From contig NZ_JAEKKT010000132.1 in NCBI RefSeq assembly GCF_019510245.1, positions 19,483 to 83,482 of the forward strand: a DNA stretch of 64,000 nucleotides, in the 5' to 3' direction. The notes under the pieces were generated by a model that had not been told where the DNA came from, searched no databases, and saw only the letters and a program-made list of their open reading frames with translations. The translations under genes were made by a program, and so were the position numbers. Every line of letters begins with the position of its first letter. Positions within the stretch are counted from its first letter, which is position 1. The stretch is from Streptomyces sp. Its GTDB lineage: Bacteria > Actinomycetota > Actinomycetes > Streptomycetales > Streptomycetaceae. Positions 20,702-31,352 of the stretch are shown in pieces.

Positions 20702-22576
20702 TTACTTCTTGCTCTTGGCCGATCCCGCGCTGTCATCGCTGGAGAGCACCGCGATGAAGGCCTCCTGGGGAACCTCCACGGAACCCACCATCTTCATCCG
20801 CTTCTTGCCTTCCTTCTGCTTCTCCAGCAGCTTGCGCTTCCGGGAGATGTCACCGCCGTAGCACTTGGCGAGGACGTCCTTGCGGATGGCGCGGATAGTC
20901 TCGCGGGCGATGACCCGGGAGCCGATGGCCGCCTGGATGGGCACCTCGAAGGCCTGCCGTGGAATGAGCTCGCGCAGCTTGGCGACGAGCCGCACGCCGT
21001 ACGCGTAGGCCGCGTCCTTGTGGGTGATCGCCGAGAACGCGTCGACCTTGTCACCGTGCAGCAGGATGTCGACCTTGACCAGGCTTGAGGTCTGCTCGCC
21101 GGTGGGCTCGTAGTCCAGCGAGGCGTAACCGCGGGTCTTCGACTTCAGCTGGTCGAAGAAGTCGAAGACGATCTCCGCGAGGGGCAGCGTGTACCGGATC
21201 TCGACCCGGTCCTCGGACAGGTAGTCCATGCCGAGCAGGGTGCCGCGCCGGGTCTGGCACAGCTCCATGATCGAGCCGATGAACTCGGTCGGCGCGAGGA
21301 TCGTGGCCCGTACGACGGGCTCGTACACCTCGTTGATCTTCCCCTCGGGGAATTCGCTCGGGTTGGTGACCGTGTACTCGGTCCGGTCCTCCATGACCAC
21401 CCGGTAGACCACGTTCGGCGCGGTGGCGATCAGGTCGAGCCCGAACTCGCGCTCCAGCCGCTCCCGGATCACGTCCAGGTGCAGCAGACCGAGGAAACCG
21501 ACCCGGAAACCGAAGCCGAGGGCGGCGGAGGTCTCCGGCTCGTAGACGAGCGCGGCGTCGTTGAGCTGGAGCTTGTCGAGGGCCTCGCGCAGCTCGGGGT
21601 AGTCGGAGCCGTCCAGCGGATACAGACCGGAGAAGACCATCGGCTTGGGGTCCTTGTACCCGCCGAGGGCCTCGGTGGCACCCTTGGCCTGGCTGGTGAC
21701 GGTGTCACCGACCTTGGACTGCCGCACGTCCTTCACGCCGGTGATCAGATAACCCACCTCGCCGACGCCGAGTCCGTCGGCGGACAGCATCTCCGGCGAG
21801 TTGGTGCCGATCTCCAGCAGTTCGTGGGTGGCGCCCGTCGACATCATCTTGATCCGCTCACGCTTGTTGAGCTGGCCGTCGATGACACGGACGTACGTCA
21901 CGACACCCCGGTAGGAGTCGTAGACCGAGTCGAAGATCATGGCGCGGGCGGGCGCGTCGGCGACGCCGACGGGCGCCGGGATCTCCTGGACGACCTTGTT
22001 GAGCAGCGCGTCGACGCCCACACCGGTCTTGGCGGAGACCCGCAGCACGTCGTCCGGCTCGCAGCCGACCAGGTTCGCCAGTTCCCCGGCGAACTTCTCC
22101 GGCTGCGCGGCCGGCAGGTCGATCTTGTTGAGCACGGGGATGATCGTGAGGTCGTTCTCCATCGCCAGGTAGAGGTTGGCGAGGGTCTGCGCCTCGATGC
22201 CCTGGGCGGCGTCGACGAGGAGGATGGTCCCCTCGCAGGCCGCCAGCGACCGCGAGACCTCGTAGGTGAAGTCGACGTGCCCCGGGGTGTCGATCATGTT
22301 GAGGATGTGCGTACTGCCCTGGTCCGGGCCCTCGGTCGGGGCCCAGGGCAGACGCACCGCCTGGGACTTGATCGTGATGCCGCGCTCGCGCTCGATGTCC
22401 ATCCGGTCGAGGTACTGAGCACGCATCTGCCGCTGCTCGACCACGCCGGTCAGCTGGAGCATCCGGTCGGCGAGCGTGGACTTGCCGTGGTCGATGTGCG
22501 CGATGATGCAGAAATTGCGGATCAGAGCCGGGTCGGTACGGCTCGGCTCGGGCACATTGTTAGGGGTCGCGGGCAC
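20702..22576 (-). CDS. lepA: Elongation factor 4 (LepA)
   Basis: [17 protein letters not shown], full-length LepA-like protein with C-terminal [26 protein letters not shown]. Confidence 0.98.
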   Translation of the reverse strand: MPATPNNVPEPSRTDPALIRNFCIIAHIDHGKSTLADRMLQLTGVVEQRQMRAQYLDRMDIERERGITIKSQAVRLPWAPTEGPDQGSTHILNMIDTPGHVDFTYEVSRSLAACEGTILLVDAAQGIEAQTLANLYLAMENDLTIIPVLNKIDLPAAQPEKFAGELANLVGCEPDDVLRVSAKTGVGVDALLNKVVQEIPAPVGVADAPARAMIFDSVYDSYRGVVTYVRVIDGQLNKRERIKMMSTGATHELLEIGTNSPEMLSADGLGVGEVGYLITGVKDVRQSKVGDTVTSQAKGATEALGGYKDPKPMVFSGLYPLDGSDYPELREALDKLQLNDAALVYEPETSAALGFGFRVGFLGLLHLDVIRERLEREFGLDLIATAPNVVYRVVMEDRTEYTVTNPSEFPEGKINEVYEPVVRATILAPTEFIGSIMELCQTRRGTLLGMDYLSEDRVEIRYTLPLAEIVFDFFDQLKSKTRGYASLDYEPTGEQTSSLVKVDILLHGDKVDAFSAITHKDAAYAYGVRLVAKLRELIPRQAFEVPIQAAIGSRVIARETIRAIRKDVLAKCYGGDISRKRKLLEKQKEGKKRMKMVGSVEVPQEAFIAVLSSDDSAGSAKSKK

Positions 22577-22798
22577 GCAGGGTCCTGTCTCTTGAGGCGC
22601 CTTATGCCTCGGGTCGGATCAATACGTAGTCTCCATGGTCCCATGACGGGCGACCGGGGACCGGTTTGGGCCATGGTCCGGCTCGCTGGTAACGTGGGCA
22701 GCTGTGTCTCATGCCCTCTCAGCGCGAGGCACGCTTTCAAGAAATTCATCGGTACGGGAGCTTCGCGGCCCCGCACCAGAACCTGAAAAGGCTCATTC

Positions 22799-23065
22799 GT
22801 GGCGAACATCAAGTCCCAGATCAAGCGGATCAAGACCAACGAGAAGGCCCGGCTGCGCAACAAGGCCGTCAAGTCCTCCCTGAAGACCGCGATCCGCAAG
22901 GCCCGCGAGGCCGCTGCCGCGGGTGACGTCGAGAAGGCCACCGAGCTGCAGCGCGCTGCCGCGCGTGCGCTCGACAAGGCCGTCTCGAAGGGCGTCATCC
23001 ACAAGAACCAGGCCGCCAACAAGAAGTCGGCGCTCGCTTCGAAGGTCACGTCCCTCCAGGGCTGA
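22799..23065 (+). CDS. rpsT: 30S ribosomal protein S20 (GTG start)
   Basis: [30 protein letters not shown]...; start codon is gtg at 22799. Confidence 0.97.
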   Translation: MANIKSQIKRIKTNEKARLRNKAVKSSLKTAIRKAREAAAAGDVEKATELQRAAARALDKAVSKGVIHKNQAANKKSALASKVTSLQG

Positions 23066-23190
23066 ACCCCTTCTTTGATCTGATCGCCGGAAGGACCCGG
23101 GCGGGCCCTCTCTCATCCGCCCCCGACCGGCACCCGAGGATCGACGCGCGGCCTGCGTTCGCCACGCGGGCGTCGATCGACAGCTCCAAC

Positions 23191-23240
23191 CGAAGGCCCC
23201 GGTGCCTCGCCCTTCCCCAGGGCGGGCGCCGGGGCCTTCG
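23191..23240. terminator. Strong hairpin between rpsT and holA
   Basis: CGAAGGCCCCGG ... CCGGGGCCTTCG, convergent intergenic position. Confidence 0.85.
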
Positions 23241-23275
23241 GCCTGCCCGGGCGCCTCCGCACCCCTTCCGGCTCG

Positions 23276-24268
23276 CTACCCCCGGCCGCGTGACCGCGCC
23301 GCCCGCGCGATCGTCACCACGGCCTTCTCCAGGGCGTACTCGGGATCGTCGCCGGCACCCTTCACGCCCGCGTCCGCCTCGGCGACGGCCCGCAGCGCCA
23401 CCGCGACCCCGTCCGGCGTCCACCCCCGCATCTGCTGCCGTACCCGGTCGATCTTCCACGGCGGCATCCCGAGCTCCCGCGCGAGATCGGCGGGCCGCTG
23501 CCCGCCCCGCGCCCCCGCGAGCTTCCCGATCGCGCGCACGCCCTGCGCGAGCGCGCTGGTGATCAGCACCGGGGCGACCCCGGTCGCCAGGGACCAGCGC
23601 AGCGCCTCCAGCGCCTCCGCGGTGCGTCCCTCCACGGCCCGGTCGGCCACGGTGAAGCTGGACGCCTCGGCCCGCCCGGTGTAGTACCGCCCGACGACGG
23701 CCTCGTCGACGGTGCCCTCGACGTCCGCGGCGAGCTGGGTGACGGCCGACGCCAGCTCCCGCAGATCGCTGCCGATGGCGTCGACGAGCGCCTGGCATGC
23801 CTCGGGCGTGGCGGAGCGCCCGATGGCGCGGAACTCACTCCGCACGAACGCGAGCCGGTCGGCCGGCTTGGTCATCTTCGGGCAGGCGACCTCCCGGGCG
23901 CCCGCCTTGCGCGCCGCGTCGAGCAGCGCCTTGCCCTTGACCCCGCCCGCGTGCAGCAGCACGAGCGTGATCTCCTCGGCGGGCGAGCCGAGGTACGCCT
24001 TCACGTCCTTGACCATGTCGGCGGACAGGTCCTGCGCGTTGCGCACGACCACGACCTTGCGCTCCGCGAAGAGCGACGGGCTGGTCAGCTCGGCGAGCGT
24101 GCCGGGCTGCAACTGGTCGGGGTTCAGGTCCCGTACGTCCGTGTCGGCGTCGGCGGCCCGGGCCGCGGCCACCACCTGCTGCACGGCACGGTCGAGCAGC
24201 AGCTCCTCCTGCCCCACGGCCAGGGTCACCGGAGCGAGCGGATCGTCATCAGCAGTCTTCTTGGCCAT
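23276..24268 (-). CDS. holA: DNA polymerase III subunit delta
   Basis: MAKKTADDDPLAPVTLAVGQEELLLDRAVQQVVAAAR...; HolA-like length and C-terminal region. Confidence 0.92.
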   Translation of the reverse strand: MAKKTADDDPLAPVTLAVGQEELLLDRAVQQVVAAARAADADTDVRDLNPDQLQPGTLAELTSPSLFAERKVVVVRNAQDLSADMVKDVKAYLGSPAEEITLVLLHAGGVKGKALLDAARKAGAREVACPKMTKPADRLAFVRSEFRAIGRSATPEACQALVDAIGSDLRELASAVTQLAADVEGTVDEAVVGRYYTGRAEASSFTVADRAVEGRTAEALEALRWSLATGVAPVLITSALAQGVRAIGKLAGARGGQRPADLARELGMPPWKIDRVRQQMRGWTPDGVAVALRAVAEADAGVKGAGDDPEYALEKAVVTIARAARSRGRG

Positions 24269-24340
24269 CGCGCCAAGCATCCCACGGCCCACTGACAACG
24301 GGACCGGCCGCGCCCGCCCCGCCCCGGGCCGTCCGCGTTC

Positions 24341-24604
24341 CTACGGCTCCTCCCGCCAGCCGTCCCACTCGCCCGCGAACTCCTCCAGCTCCGCCGGGTC
24401 CAGCCGCCCCTGCTCGTCCCTCAGCAGGACCAGCCACTGTGCGTCCTCGGCGTCGCCCTCCCCCGCCAGCGCGTCCCGTACCAGCCGGGGCTCCTCGTCG
24501 ACCCCGAACCGCCGGCCGAGGGCCTCGGAGGCCTCCTCGGCCGCGTCCCGGTCGGGCAGCACCAGCACATGTCTCACATCGCTCACGGCCCCATTCTCGG
24601 GCAC
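24341..24604 (-). CDS. Hypothetical protein
   Basis: 87 aa acidic ORF with intergenic gaps on both sides. Confidence 0.65.
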   Translation of the reverse strand: MPENGAVSDVRHVLVLPDRDAAEEASEALGRRFGVDEEPRLVRDALAGEGDAEDAQWLVLLRDEQGRLDPAELEEFAGEWDGWREEP

Positions 24605-24656
24605 CGCCGGACCCGTGACGAGCCGCTGGTACGGGAGCGGGCCGCAAGCGGCGGGC

Positions 24657-25547
24657 TCAGCCCTTCGGGACGATCTGCACGTCCAGTTCGATGCGGATGC
24701 TCGGCCCGACCACCGCGATCCCGCGGGCCAGCATCGTCTGCCAGCTCACGGTGAAGTCGTCGCGGTGGAGTTCGGTGGTGGCCCGGCAGGCGGCCCGCAC
24801 CTCGCCCTCCATGCCGTTGCCGAGCCCGAGGTACTCGGTGTCGAGGGTGACCGTGCGGGTCACGCCGTGCAGGGACAGCGCCCCGGTGACGCCCCACCTG
24901 GTGCCGCCCCGGTGCACGAACCGGTCGCTGTAGAACTCCAGGGTCGGAAAGCGCTGCACGTCCAGGAAGTCCGCGGAGCGCAGATGGTCGTCGCGCATCC
25001 GGACGCCCGTGTCGATGGTCGCGGCGTCGATCACGACGTGCATGGCGGAGCGCTCCATCCGGTCGGCGATCCGCACCGCGCCCGCGAACGAGTTGAACCG
25101 CCCGTGGATCCGGGCCAGTCCGATGTGCCGGGCAGTGAAGCCGATCGAGGAATGCGTCGGCTCGATCTCCCAGTCACCCGGCGCCGGCAGTTCCGGCGGC
25201 TGGGCGACCTGGAGGGTCACGTCACCGAGCGAGGCGAGGCAGTTCTCGCCGACCTGCGCGGTGGCCCGGTACGGCGTGAACCCCTCGGCGGACACCGCCA
25301 GCCGGTACTCGCCGGCCGGCACGGCCGTCACGAACGAGCCGTAGGGATCCGCGCCACCGCTGACCACCGTGCGTCCCATGGTGTCGCTGACCGCGAACTC
25401 GGCGTTCGTCACGGGTTCGTTGACCGGGTCGAGCACCCGGCAGCTCAGCACCCCGGCGTCGGGCGGGGTCTGCACCGCCGCGAGGGGGCCCGTCCGCTGC
25501 ACCCGGTTCGTTCGGTTTCCCATCAAGCGGCCGAACATCCTCGCCAC
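24657..25547 (-). CDS. YceI family protein with N-terminal carboxypeptidase-regulatory-like domain
   Basis: GDWEIEPTHSSIGFTARHIGLARIHGRFNSFAGAV (YceI); N-term GVLSCRVLDPVNEPVTNAEFAVSD...AGEYRLAVSAEGF. Confidence 0.92.
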   Translation of the reverse strand: MARMFGRLMGNRTNRVQRTGPLAAVQTPPDAGVLSCRVLDPVNEPVTNAEFAVSDTMGRTVVSGGADPYGSFVTAVPAGEYRLAVSAEGFTPYRATAQVGENCLASLGDVTLQVAQPPELPAPGDWEIEPTHSSIGFTARHIGLARIHGRFNSFAGAVRIADRMERSAMHVVIDAATIDTGVRMRDDHLRSADFLDVQRFPTLEFYSDRFVHRGGTRWGVTGALSLHGVTRTVTLDTEYLGLGNGMEGEVRAACRATTELHRDDFTVSWQTMLARGIAVVGPSIRIELDVQIVPKG

Positions 25548-25654
25548 CCCTGTACGCCTCGCCGTCGTCCGTTACCGAAGAAACATTCGATCACTGATGC
25601 GGCTTTCGGGGCAACACGGGCCCACATCACGGGAATCCGGCGCATGCGCCGGAA

Positions 25655-25686
25655 CTACGCACGAGTAGCATGCTACGCGCCGGTAG
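25655..25686. promoter_or_regulatory. Tandem CTAC-N6-GTAG palindromes upstream of the YceI gene
   Basis: ctacgcacgagtag-catg-ctacgcgccggtag; 18 bp repeat spacing; adjacent 16-bp palindrome CCGGCGCATGCGCCGG at 25637-25652. Confidence 0.6.
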
Positions 25687-25712
25687 GGACACGTTCTCCC
25701 GCGAGACCCGAA

Positions 25713-26585
25713 TTAGCCATTCCGGTTGTCTTTCCCCGGATTTCGCACGGTCGGCACAGCGTCCAGACCGATCCCGAACCGCTCCCGGTAGACCCCGAGC
25801 ACCTCCTCGTCGTGCTCCAACTCCCGTACCGCACGCGTCCCGTCGGCCGCCGTCTCCGTCAGCGTCCGCCCGCTCAGCGTGATCCGCCCGCCGCCGCCGG
25901 TGACCCGGGAACAGACCAGCGACCGGGTGAAGTGCGACGACGGCGAGGTGCTGTGCCACCACGCCCCGGCCGTGAAGTCCCCGAGCACCCGCGGCCGCGC
26001 CTCCAGCCGGTACTGCGGCTGCCCGTCACGCAACACGTCCAGGTCCCCGCCCCCCGCGCGCTCCTCGCCACCGGCCCCCGCATCCGCCCCCGCCCCCGCC
26101 GCGTCCGGACCGGCCTGCGCGATCCGGAACATCCCGCCGGGATCGGCCTGCTCGCCCCGCTCCGCGAACGCCAGCGGGTAGTGACTGTGCGCCCCGAACC
26201 CCACGTCGGCGAGCCACTCGCCACCGTCCCCCGTCCGGACCCGCAGCGCGAGATGGTCGTACGGGATCCCGAGCCGCCCCTCCGCCCCGTACACCCGCCC
26301 CACCAGAGGTGTCACCTCGAAGCCGAGCGCGGTCAGCAACACCGCAAAGGCGCCGTTGAGTTCGTAGCAGAACCCGCCCCGGCCCGCGCCCACCACCTTC
26401 TCCAGCAACCGCTCCTCGGCCAGTACGATCTCCTCGCCGAGGTGGATCGACAGGTTCTCGAAGGGCACGGTCCGCAGGTGCCGCAGATGCAGTTCGCGCA
26501 GGGCGTCCGCGCTGGGCCGGGCCGGGCGGGCGGCTCCGAGCCGGCTGAGGTAGGCGTCGATGTGCCCCGGGTTCACCGAGTTCAT
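25713..26585 (-). CDS. Arylamine N-acetyltransferase
   Basis: LRTVPFENLSIHLGEEI...GRGGFCYELNGAF active-site Cys motif, later GFGAHSHYPL. Confidence 0.93.
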   Translation of the reverse strand: MNSVNPGHIDAYLSRLGAARPARPSADALRELHLRHLRTVPFENLSIHLGEEIVLAEERLLEKVVGAGRGGFCYELNGAFAVLLTALGFEVTPLVGRVYGAEGRLGIPYDHLALRVRTGDGGEWLADVGFGAHSHYPLAFAERGEQADPGGMFRIAQAGPDAAGAGADAGAGGEERAGGGDLDVLRDGQPQYRLEARPRVLGDFTAGAWWHSTSPSSHFTRSLVCSRVTGGGGRITLSGRTLTETAADGTRAVRELEHDEEVLGVYRERFGIGLDAVPTVRNPGKDNRNG

Positions 26586-26589
26586 GCCC

Positions 26590-29163
26590 TCAGTCTCGCG
26601 CCACGCGCAGCTCCCCCGCCTCCCCGCCCGGGCCACCACCGGTCACGGCGAGCGCCCCGTCCCGGTCGGTCCGCAGCACCACCGCCCCCACCGCGCGCAG
26701 TTCGGCCACCGTGCCCGGTGCCGGATGACCGTACGGGTTGTCCGCCCCGCAGGAGATGAGCGCGACCCGCGGTGCGACCAGCCGCAGCAGCTGCCGGTCC
26801 TGGTACGCGGACCCGTGGTGGGCCACCTTCAGCACGTCCACCCGGCCCAGTGCGGCCGCGTCCGGTGATCTCAGCAACTCCTGCTGGGCCGGGGGTTCGA
26901 GGTCCCCGAGCAGCAGCATCCGCAGCCCGGCCGAACGGACCAGCAAGGCGACACTGGCGTCGTTCGGCCCGTCCGGCGCCGGTGCCGGGTCCGGGGGCGG
27001 CCACAGCACCCGCCAGTCCAGCGGACCGGTCCTGCGCCGCTCACCGGCGACCGCCCGCGTGACCGGGACCCGGTGCTCGGCGGCCTCCCTTCTGACGAAC
27101 TCGGCCTGGTCCGCGGGTTCCTCGAACCCCGTCGTCTCGATCTGCGCCACCTCACGGCCACGCAGCACCCCGGGCAGCCCCGCGACGTGGTCCGCGTGGA
27201 AGTGGGTGAGGACGACGAGCGGGATCCGGGTGATGCCGAGTTCCCGCAGGCAGTGGTCGACCAGCTTCGGATCGGGTCCGGCGTCCACGACCACGCCCGT
27301 GCCCGCGCCCGCCGCGAGCACCGTCGCGTCCCCCTGCCCCACGTCGCACATCGCCAGCCGCCAGCCGGGCGGCGGCCAGCCCGTGACCACCCGGGTCAGT
27401 GGCGCCGGACGTACCACCAGCAGCACGAGCAGCACCCCCAGCACCCCGCACCACCACGGATGCCGCAGCAACCGCCGCCCCAGCAGCACGACGGCCACCG
27501 TCACCCCGGCCAGCAGCAGCGCCCCCGACCAGCTCCCCGGCCAGTCCACGCCCGCACCGGGCAGCCCGGCCCCGGTCCGGGCGATTCCCGCGATCCACCC
27601 GGCCGGCCAACTGGCGCACCACGCCAGCATTTTGGCCACCGGCATCGCCACCGGGGCCACCGCCAGCGCCCCGAACCCCAGGACCGTGGCCGGCGCGACC
27701 GCGATCTCCGCCAGCAGGTTGCAGGGCACCGCCACCAGACTCACCCGGGCCGACAGCACCGCGACCACCGGCCCGCACGCCGCCTGCGCGGCCGCGGCCG
27801 CCGCCAGCCCCTCGGCCAGTCGCTCCGGCACCCCACGCCGCCGCAGCGCCTCGCTCCACCCGGGCGCCAGCAACAGCAGCGAACCGGTGGCCAGCACCGA
27901 CAGCAGGAAGCCGTAACTGCGGGCCAGCCACGGGTCGTACAGCACGAGCAGCAGCACCGCCGTGGCCAGCGCCGGGACCAGGGACCTGCGGCGGCCGGTC
28001 GCCAGGGCGAGCAGGGCCACCGCCCCGCAGGCCGCGGCCCGCAGCACGCTGGGATCCGGCCGGCACACGACGACGAAGGCGAGGGTGAGCGCCGAGGCGA
28101 ACAGCGCGGTCGCCCGCAGCGACAGCCCCAGGCGCGGAGCGAGCCCCCGGCGCTCGGTCTGCTGGGCCAGTCCCGGCGGTCCGATGAGCAGGGCGAGCAG
28201 GATGGTGAGATTGCTGCCCGACACCGCGAGGATGTGCGCGAGGTCGGTCGCCTCGAACGCCTCGTCCAGCTCCGGGCTGATGCGTGAGGTGTCCCCCACG
28301 ACCAGCCCGGGCAGCAGAGCGCGGGCGTCCTCGGGCAGGCCGTCGGTCGCCTCCCGCAGCCCTGCCCGCAACCGCCCGGCCAGCCGCTGCGGCCCGCTCG
28401 GCTCCCCCACCACCGCGGGCGCGGGGCGGTCCCGTACCCGCAGCAGCGCCGCGACCCGGTCCCCGCCCGCCGTGGCCGGCGCCAGCCGCCCGCTCACCCG
28501 CAGCCGTGTCGAGGGCAGCAGCCCGAGCCAGCGTGCCCGGCCGCCACCGCCGGGTGCCGGTACCCCGGTGTCCACGGCCACCAGCACCGGTGAGCGCGTC
28601 GTCACCGCGGTCCCGTCGCCCTTCTCCACGCGGCGCACCTCGCCGCGCACCAGTACGGCGGCCGCAGTGGCGTGGTCCCCCCGCACGCGCGGCCGGGTGG
28701 CCCAGGGGTCGCCCGTGAGCTCCACCTCGGCGGTCACGGTGGCGTACACGCGGGCCAGACCGGGAACCGGTCCGCGGCGTACGTCCGCTCCGTGCAGGCC
28801 CGCGGAGGCGGCCGCCCCTGCGACGCAGAGGAGCAGCGCGCCGGCCGAGGCCCGCCGCCAGGCCGGCCGGGCGGACCCGACACCGGCCCTCGCCGTCCCC
28901 GGCCGGGGACCCGTCCGTCCGAGCCACAGCAGGATCACCCCGGCCACCAGGCAGACGGCGGCGGTCGCGGCCGTCCACCCCGCGGGCGCGTCCAGTGCCA
29001 GGGCCGCCGTGGCCCACACGGCCAGCGCGGGCGGCACCAGCCGCAGGTCGGCCCGCGCGTCCGGCCGGGCGTGCGCGGTGCGGCCCCGCCGTCCCGGGCC
29101 GTCGCGCACCGACCGGCTCACGGCCGCGGGTCCGGGGGCCGCTGCGTCGGTCCCGTGGCTCAT
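26590..29163 (-). CDS. ComEC/Rec2 family competence protein
   Basis: ILAVSGSNLTILLAL competence domain; C-term MBL domain LTHFHADHVAGLPGVLRG...KVAHHGSAYQD. Confidence 0.94.
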   Translation of the reverse strand: MSHGTDAAAPGPAAVSRSVRDGPGRRGRTAHARPDARADLRLVPPALAVWATAALALDAPAGWTAATAAVCLVAGVILLWLGRTGPRPGTARAGVGSARPAWRRASAGALLLCVAGAAASAGLHGADVRRGPVPGLARVYATVTAEVELTGDPWATRPRVRGDHATAAAVLVRGEVRRVEKGDGTAVTTRSPVLVAVDTGVPAPGGGGRARWLGLLPSTRLRVSGRLAPATAGGDRVAALLRVRDRPAPAVVGEPSGPQRLAGRLRAGLREATDGLPEDARALLPGLVVGDTSRISPELDEAFEATDLAHILAVSGSNLTILLALLIGPPGLAQQTERRGLAPRLGLSLRATALFASALTLAFVVVCRPDPSVLRAAACGAVALLALATGRRRSLVPALATAVLLLVLYDPWLARSYGFLLSVLATGSLLLLAPGWSEALRRRGVPERLAEGLAAAAAAQAACGPVVAVLSARVSLVAVPCNLLAEIAVAPATVLGFGALAVAPVAMPVAKMLAWCASWPAGWIAGIARTGAGLPGAGVDWPGSWSGALLLAGVTVAVVLLGRRLLRHPWWCGVLGVLLVLLVVRPAPLTRVVTGWPPPGWRLAMCDVGQGDATVLAAGAGTGVVVDAGPDPKLVDHCLRELGITRIPLVVLTHFHADHVAGLPGVLRGREVAQIETTGFEEPADQAEFVRREAAEHRVPVTRAVAGERRRTGPLDWRVLWPPPDPAPAPDGPNDASVALLVRSAGLRMLLLGDLEPPAQQELLRSPDAAALGRVDVLKVAHHGSAYQDRQLLRLVAPRVALISCGADNPYGHPAPGTVAELRAVGAVVLRTDRDGALAVTGGGPGGEAGELRVARD

Positions 29164-30302
29164 GGCCGTACCAGATCCCGCAGGTCGGAGTAGCGGCGGT
29201 CGCCGATGCCCTTGACCTGACGGAGTTCGTCGACCGAACGGAAACCGGCGTGCTGGGTGCGGAAGTCGAGGATGTGCTGGGCCAGTACCGGGCCGACGCC
29301 GGGCAGCGCGTCGAGCTGCTCGACGGTCGCGGTGTTCAGCGAGATGGGGGCGGACGGCCCCGCTCCCGTCGCGGCACCGCCCACGGCCTGGCCGGGTGCG
29401 GCCGGCGGAGCGGGGCCCCCGACGACGATCTGTTCACCGTCCGTCAGGAAGCGGGCGCGATTGAGTCCGTCGGTGTCCGTGCCGGGCCGCACCCCGCCCG
29501 CCGCCCGCAGCGCGTCGGTCACCCGGGAGCCGGCAGGCAGAGTGTGGACTCCCGGATCCCGGACCTTTCCGGTGACATCCACCACAATCTCCCGGGCGGA
29601 CCCGCCGGTTGCGGCGGTCGCGGCGGAACCGTCGAGCGCACCGGGCGCCGCGGCGGGACCTCCTCCGACGGCGGCCGCTCCGGCGGCCGCCCGCTCCCCG
29701 CTCTTCTCGTACGGCGCCTGGGCACGCACCGTCTCCGGCGCGCTCACGGACTCGGTCCGGCCCGTCCAGAAGTGCTGCACGGCCAGCGCCGCGGCCACGA
29801 CGAGGACCATCCCCAGGGCAACCGCGCCCCGGCGTTCCAGCCCGCAGCGCGTCTGGAGCCACACCGGCATCCGCTCCCGCACCGCGAGCCCGACCCGGGA
29901 GCGCAGCCCGGGCAGCGCCGGCTCGCGCCGCGCCGCGGCTTCGCCGGCCAGCGCCCGGGCCGACGACATCACGGCCGCCGCCGTGGACAGCGCCGCCGCG
30001 GCGGTGCGCACTCCGGCCGAGGCCGTGCGCACCGCGGTCGCGGCCGCGGTCAGTCCGGTCGCCGCACCGGTGCCCGTCACCGTTTCCGCGGCGGGCGGTC
30101 CTTGCCCCGGCCCCGGCCCGGCGACGGCCCGTTCACCGAAGAGGAGTTCCGCCCGGCGGCGCAGTTCGTCGGCCGGAGCGGGACGGTGGCGGATGCGGGC
30201 GCGGACCGGGGACCGCCGGTGCCGGGTGCGGCCGTCGGAGCCGGCGCCCCGGCCCGGGCCACTGGTCGCATGTGTCTCGTGTGAGCGTGATCGAAGTGCC
30301 AT
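29160..30302 (-). CDS. ComEA family helix-hairpin-helix DNA-binding protein
   Basis: SLBB-like then ISLNTATVEQLDALPGVGPVLAQHILDFRTQHAGFRSVDELRQVKGIGDRR; overlaps comEC start by 4 nt. Confidence 0.93.
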   Translation of the reverse strand: MALRSRSHETHATSGPGRGAGSDGRTRHRRSPVRARIRHRPAPADELRRRAELLFGERAVAGPGPGQGPPAAETVTGTGAATGLTAAATAVRTASAGVRTAAAALSTAAAVMSSARALAGEAAARREPALPGLRSRVGLAVRERMPVWLQTRCGLERRGAVALGMVLVVAAALAVQHFWTGRTESVSAPETVRAQAPYEKSGERAAAGAAAVGGGPAAAPGALDGSAATAATGGSAREIVVDVTGKVRDPGVHTLPAGSRVTDALRAAGGVRPGTDTDGLNRARFLTDGEQIVVGGPAPPAAPGQAVGGAATGAGPSAPISLNTATVEQLDALPGVGPVLAQHILDFRTQHAGFRSVDELRQVKGIGDRRYSDLRDLVRP

Positions 30303-30434
30303 GCGACGAGGATCGGGCTTCCCGCCGATCCGCGATGATCTTGTTTAGTTTCGGTGGACCGCGCCCGGGTTGTGGACAACTCCACCACCCGCACGAGTGA
30401 TGGCTCCAAGGCCCGCACCCCTCGCGTGGCGGGC

Positions 30435-31280
30435 TCACCGCAGGGAGACGACCGCCCCGAGCAGGCCGGGGCCGGTATGCGCCCCGATGACCGCGCCGAC
30501 CTCGCTCACATGCAGGTCGGCCAGCCCGGGCACCCGCGTCCGCAGGCGGTCGGCGAGGGCCGAGGCCCGGTCGGGAGCGGCGAGATGGTGGACGGCGACG
30601 TCGACCTCGGCGCCGCCCGCCCGCTCGGCCGCGAGCTCCTCCAGGCGGGCGATGGCCCGGGACGCCGTCCGTACCTTCTCCAGGAGCTCGATCCGGCCGC
30701 CGTCCAGCTGGAGCAGGGGCTTCACGGCCAGCGCGGAGCCGAACAGGGCCTGGGCGGTGCCGATGCGGCCGCCCCGGCGCAGGTAGTCGAGGGTGTCGAC
30801 GTAGAAGTACGCGGAGGTACCGGCGGCCCGCTTCTCCGCCGCCGTGACCGCCTCGTCGACGGTGCCGCCGGCCTCGGCGGCCTCGGCCGCGGCGAGTGCG
30901 CAGAAACCGAGGGCCATCGCGACCATCCCGGTGTCGACCACCCGCACCGGGACGGGTGCCTCACGGGCGGCGACGACGGCCGCGTCGTAGGTGCCCGACA
31001 GCTCGGCGGACAGGTGGAGCGAGACGATTCCGGTGGCCCCGGACCCGGCTACCCTGCGGTAGGTCTCGGCGAACACCTCCGGGCCGGGCCGGGACGTGGT
31101 GACGGGCCGCCGCTTCTGCAAAGCCTGGGCCAGCGAACGGGTCGAGATCTCGGTGCCCTCTTCGAGCGCCCGGTCGCCGAGGACCACGGTCAGGGGTACC
31201 GCGGTGATGCCGTGGCGCTCCACCGTCCGCGGCGGCAGGTAGGCCGTTGAATCGGTGACGATCGCGACATGGCGGGACAT
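30435..31280 (-). CDS. DegV family protein (fatty-acid binding)
   Basis: MSRHVAIVTDSTAYLPPRTVERHGITAVPLTV; TSRPGPEVFAETYR. Confidence 0.92.
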   Translation of the reverse strand: MSRHVAIVTDSTAYLPPRTVERHGITAVPLTVVLGDRALEEGTEISTRSLAQALQKRRPVTTSRPGPEVFAETYRRVAGSGATGIVSLHLSAELSGTYDAAVVAAREAPVPVRVVDTGMVAMALGFCALAAAEAAEAGGTVDEAVTAAEKRAAGTSAYFYVDTLDYLRRGGRIGTAQALFGSALAVKPLLQLDGGRIELLEKVRTASRAIARLEELAAERAGGAEVDVAVHHLAAPDRASALADRLRTRVPGLADLHVSEVGAVIGAHTGPGLLGAVVSLR

Positions 31281-31352
31281 GAGCTGGAGGTTACCTGGCG
31301 TAGCTCGGGTGCGGCAGCCCACCCCCGGCCGCCCGGACCGGGACCGGCCCTG

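Noticed and set aside
26590-30302. ComEC/ComEA as evidence of natural competence
   Set aside because: These genes occur widely in Streptomyces without demonstrated natural transformation; no further competence genes visible in the window.
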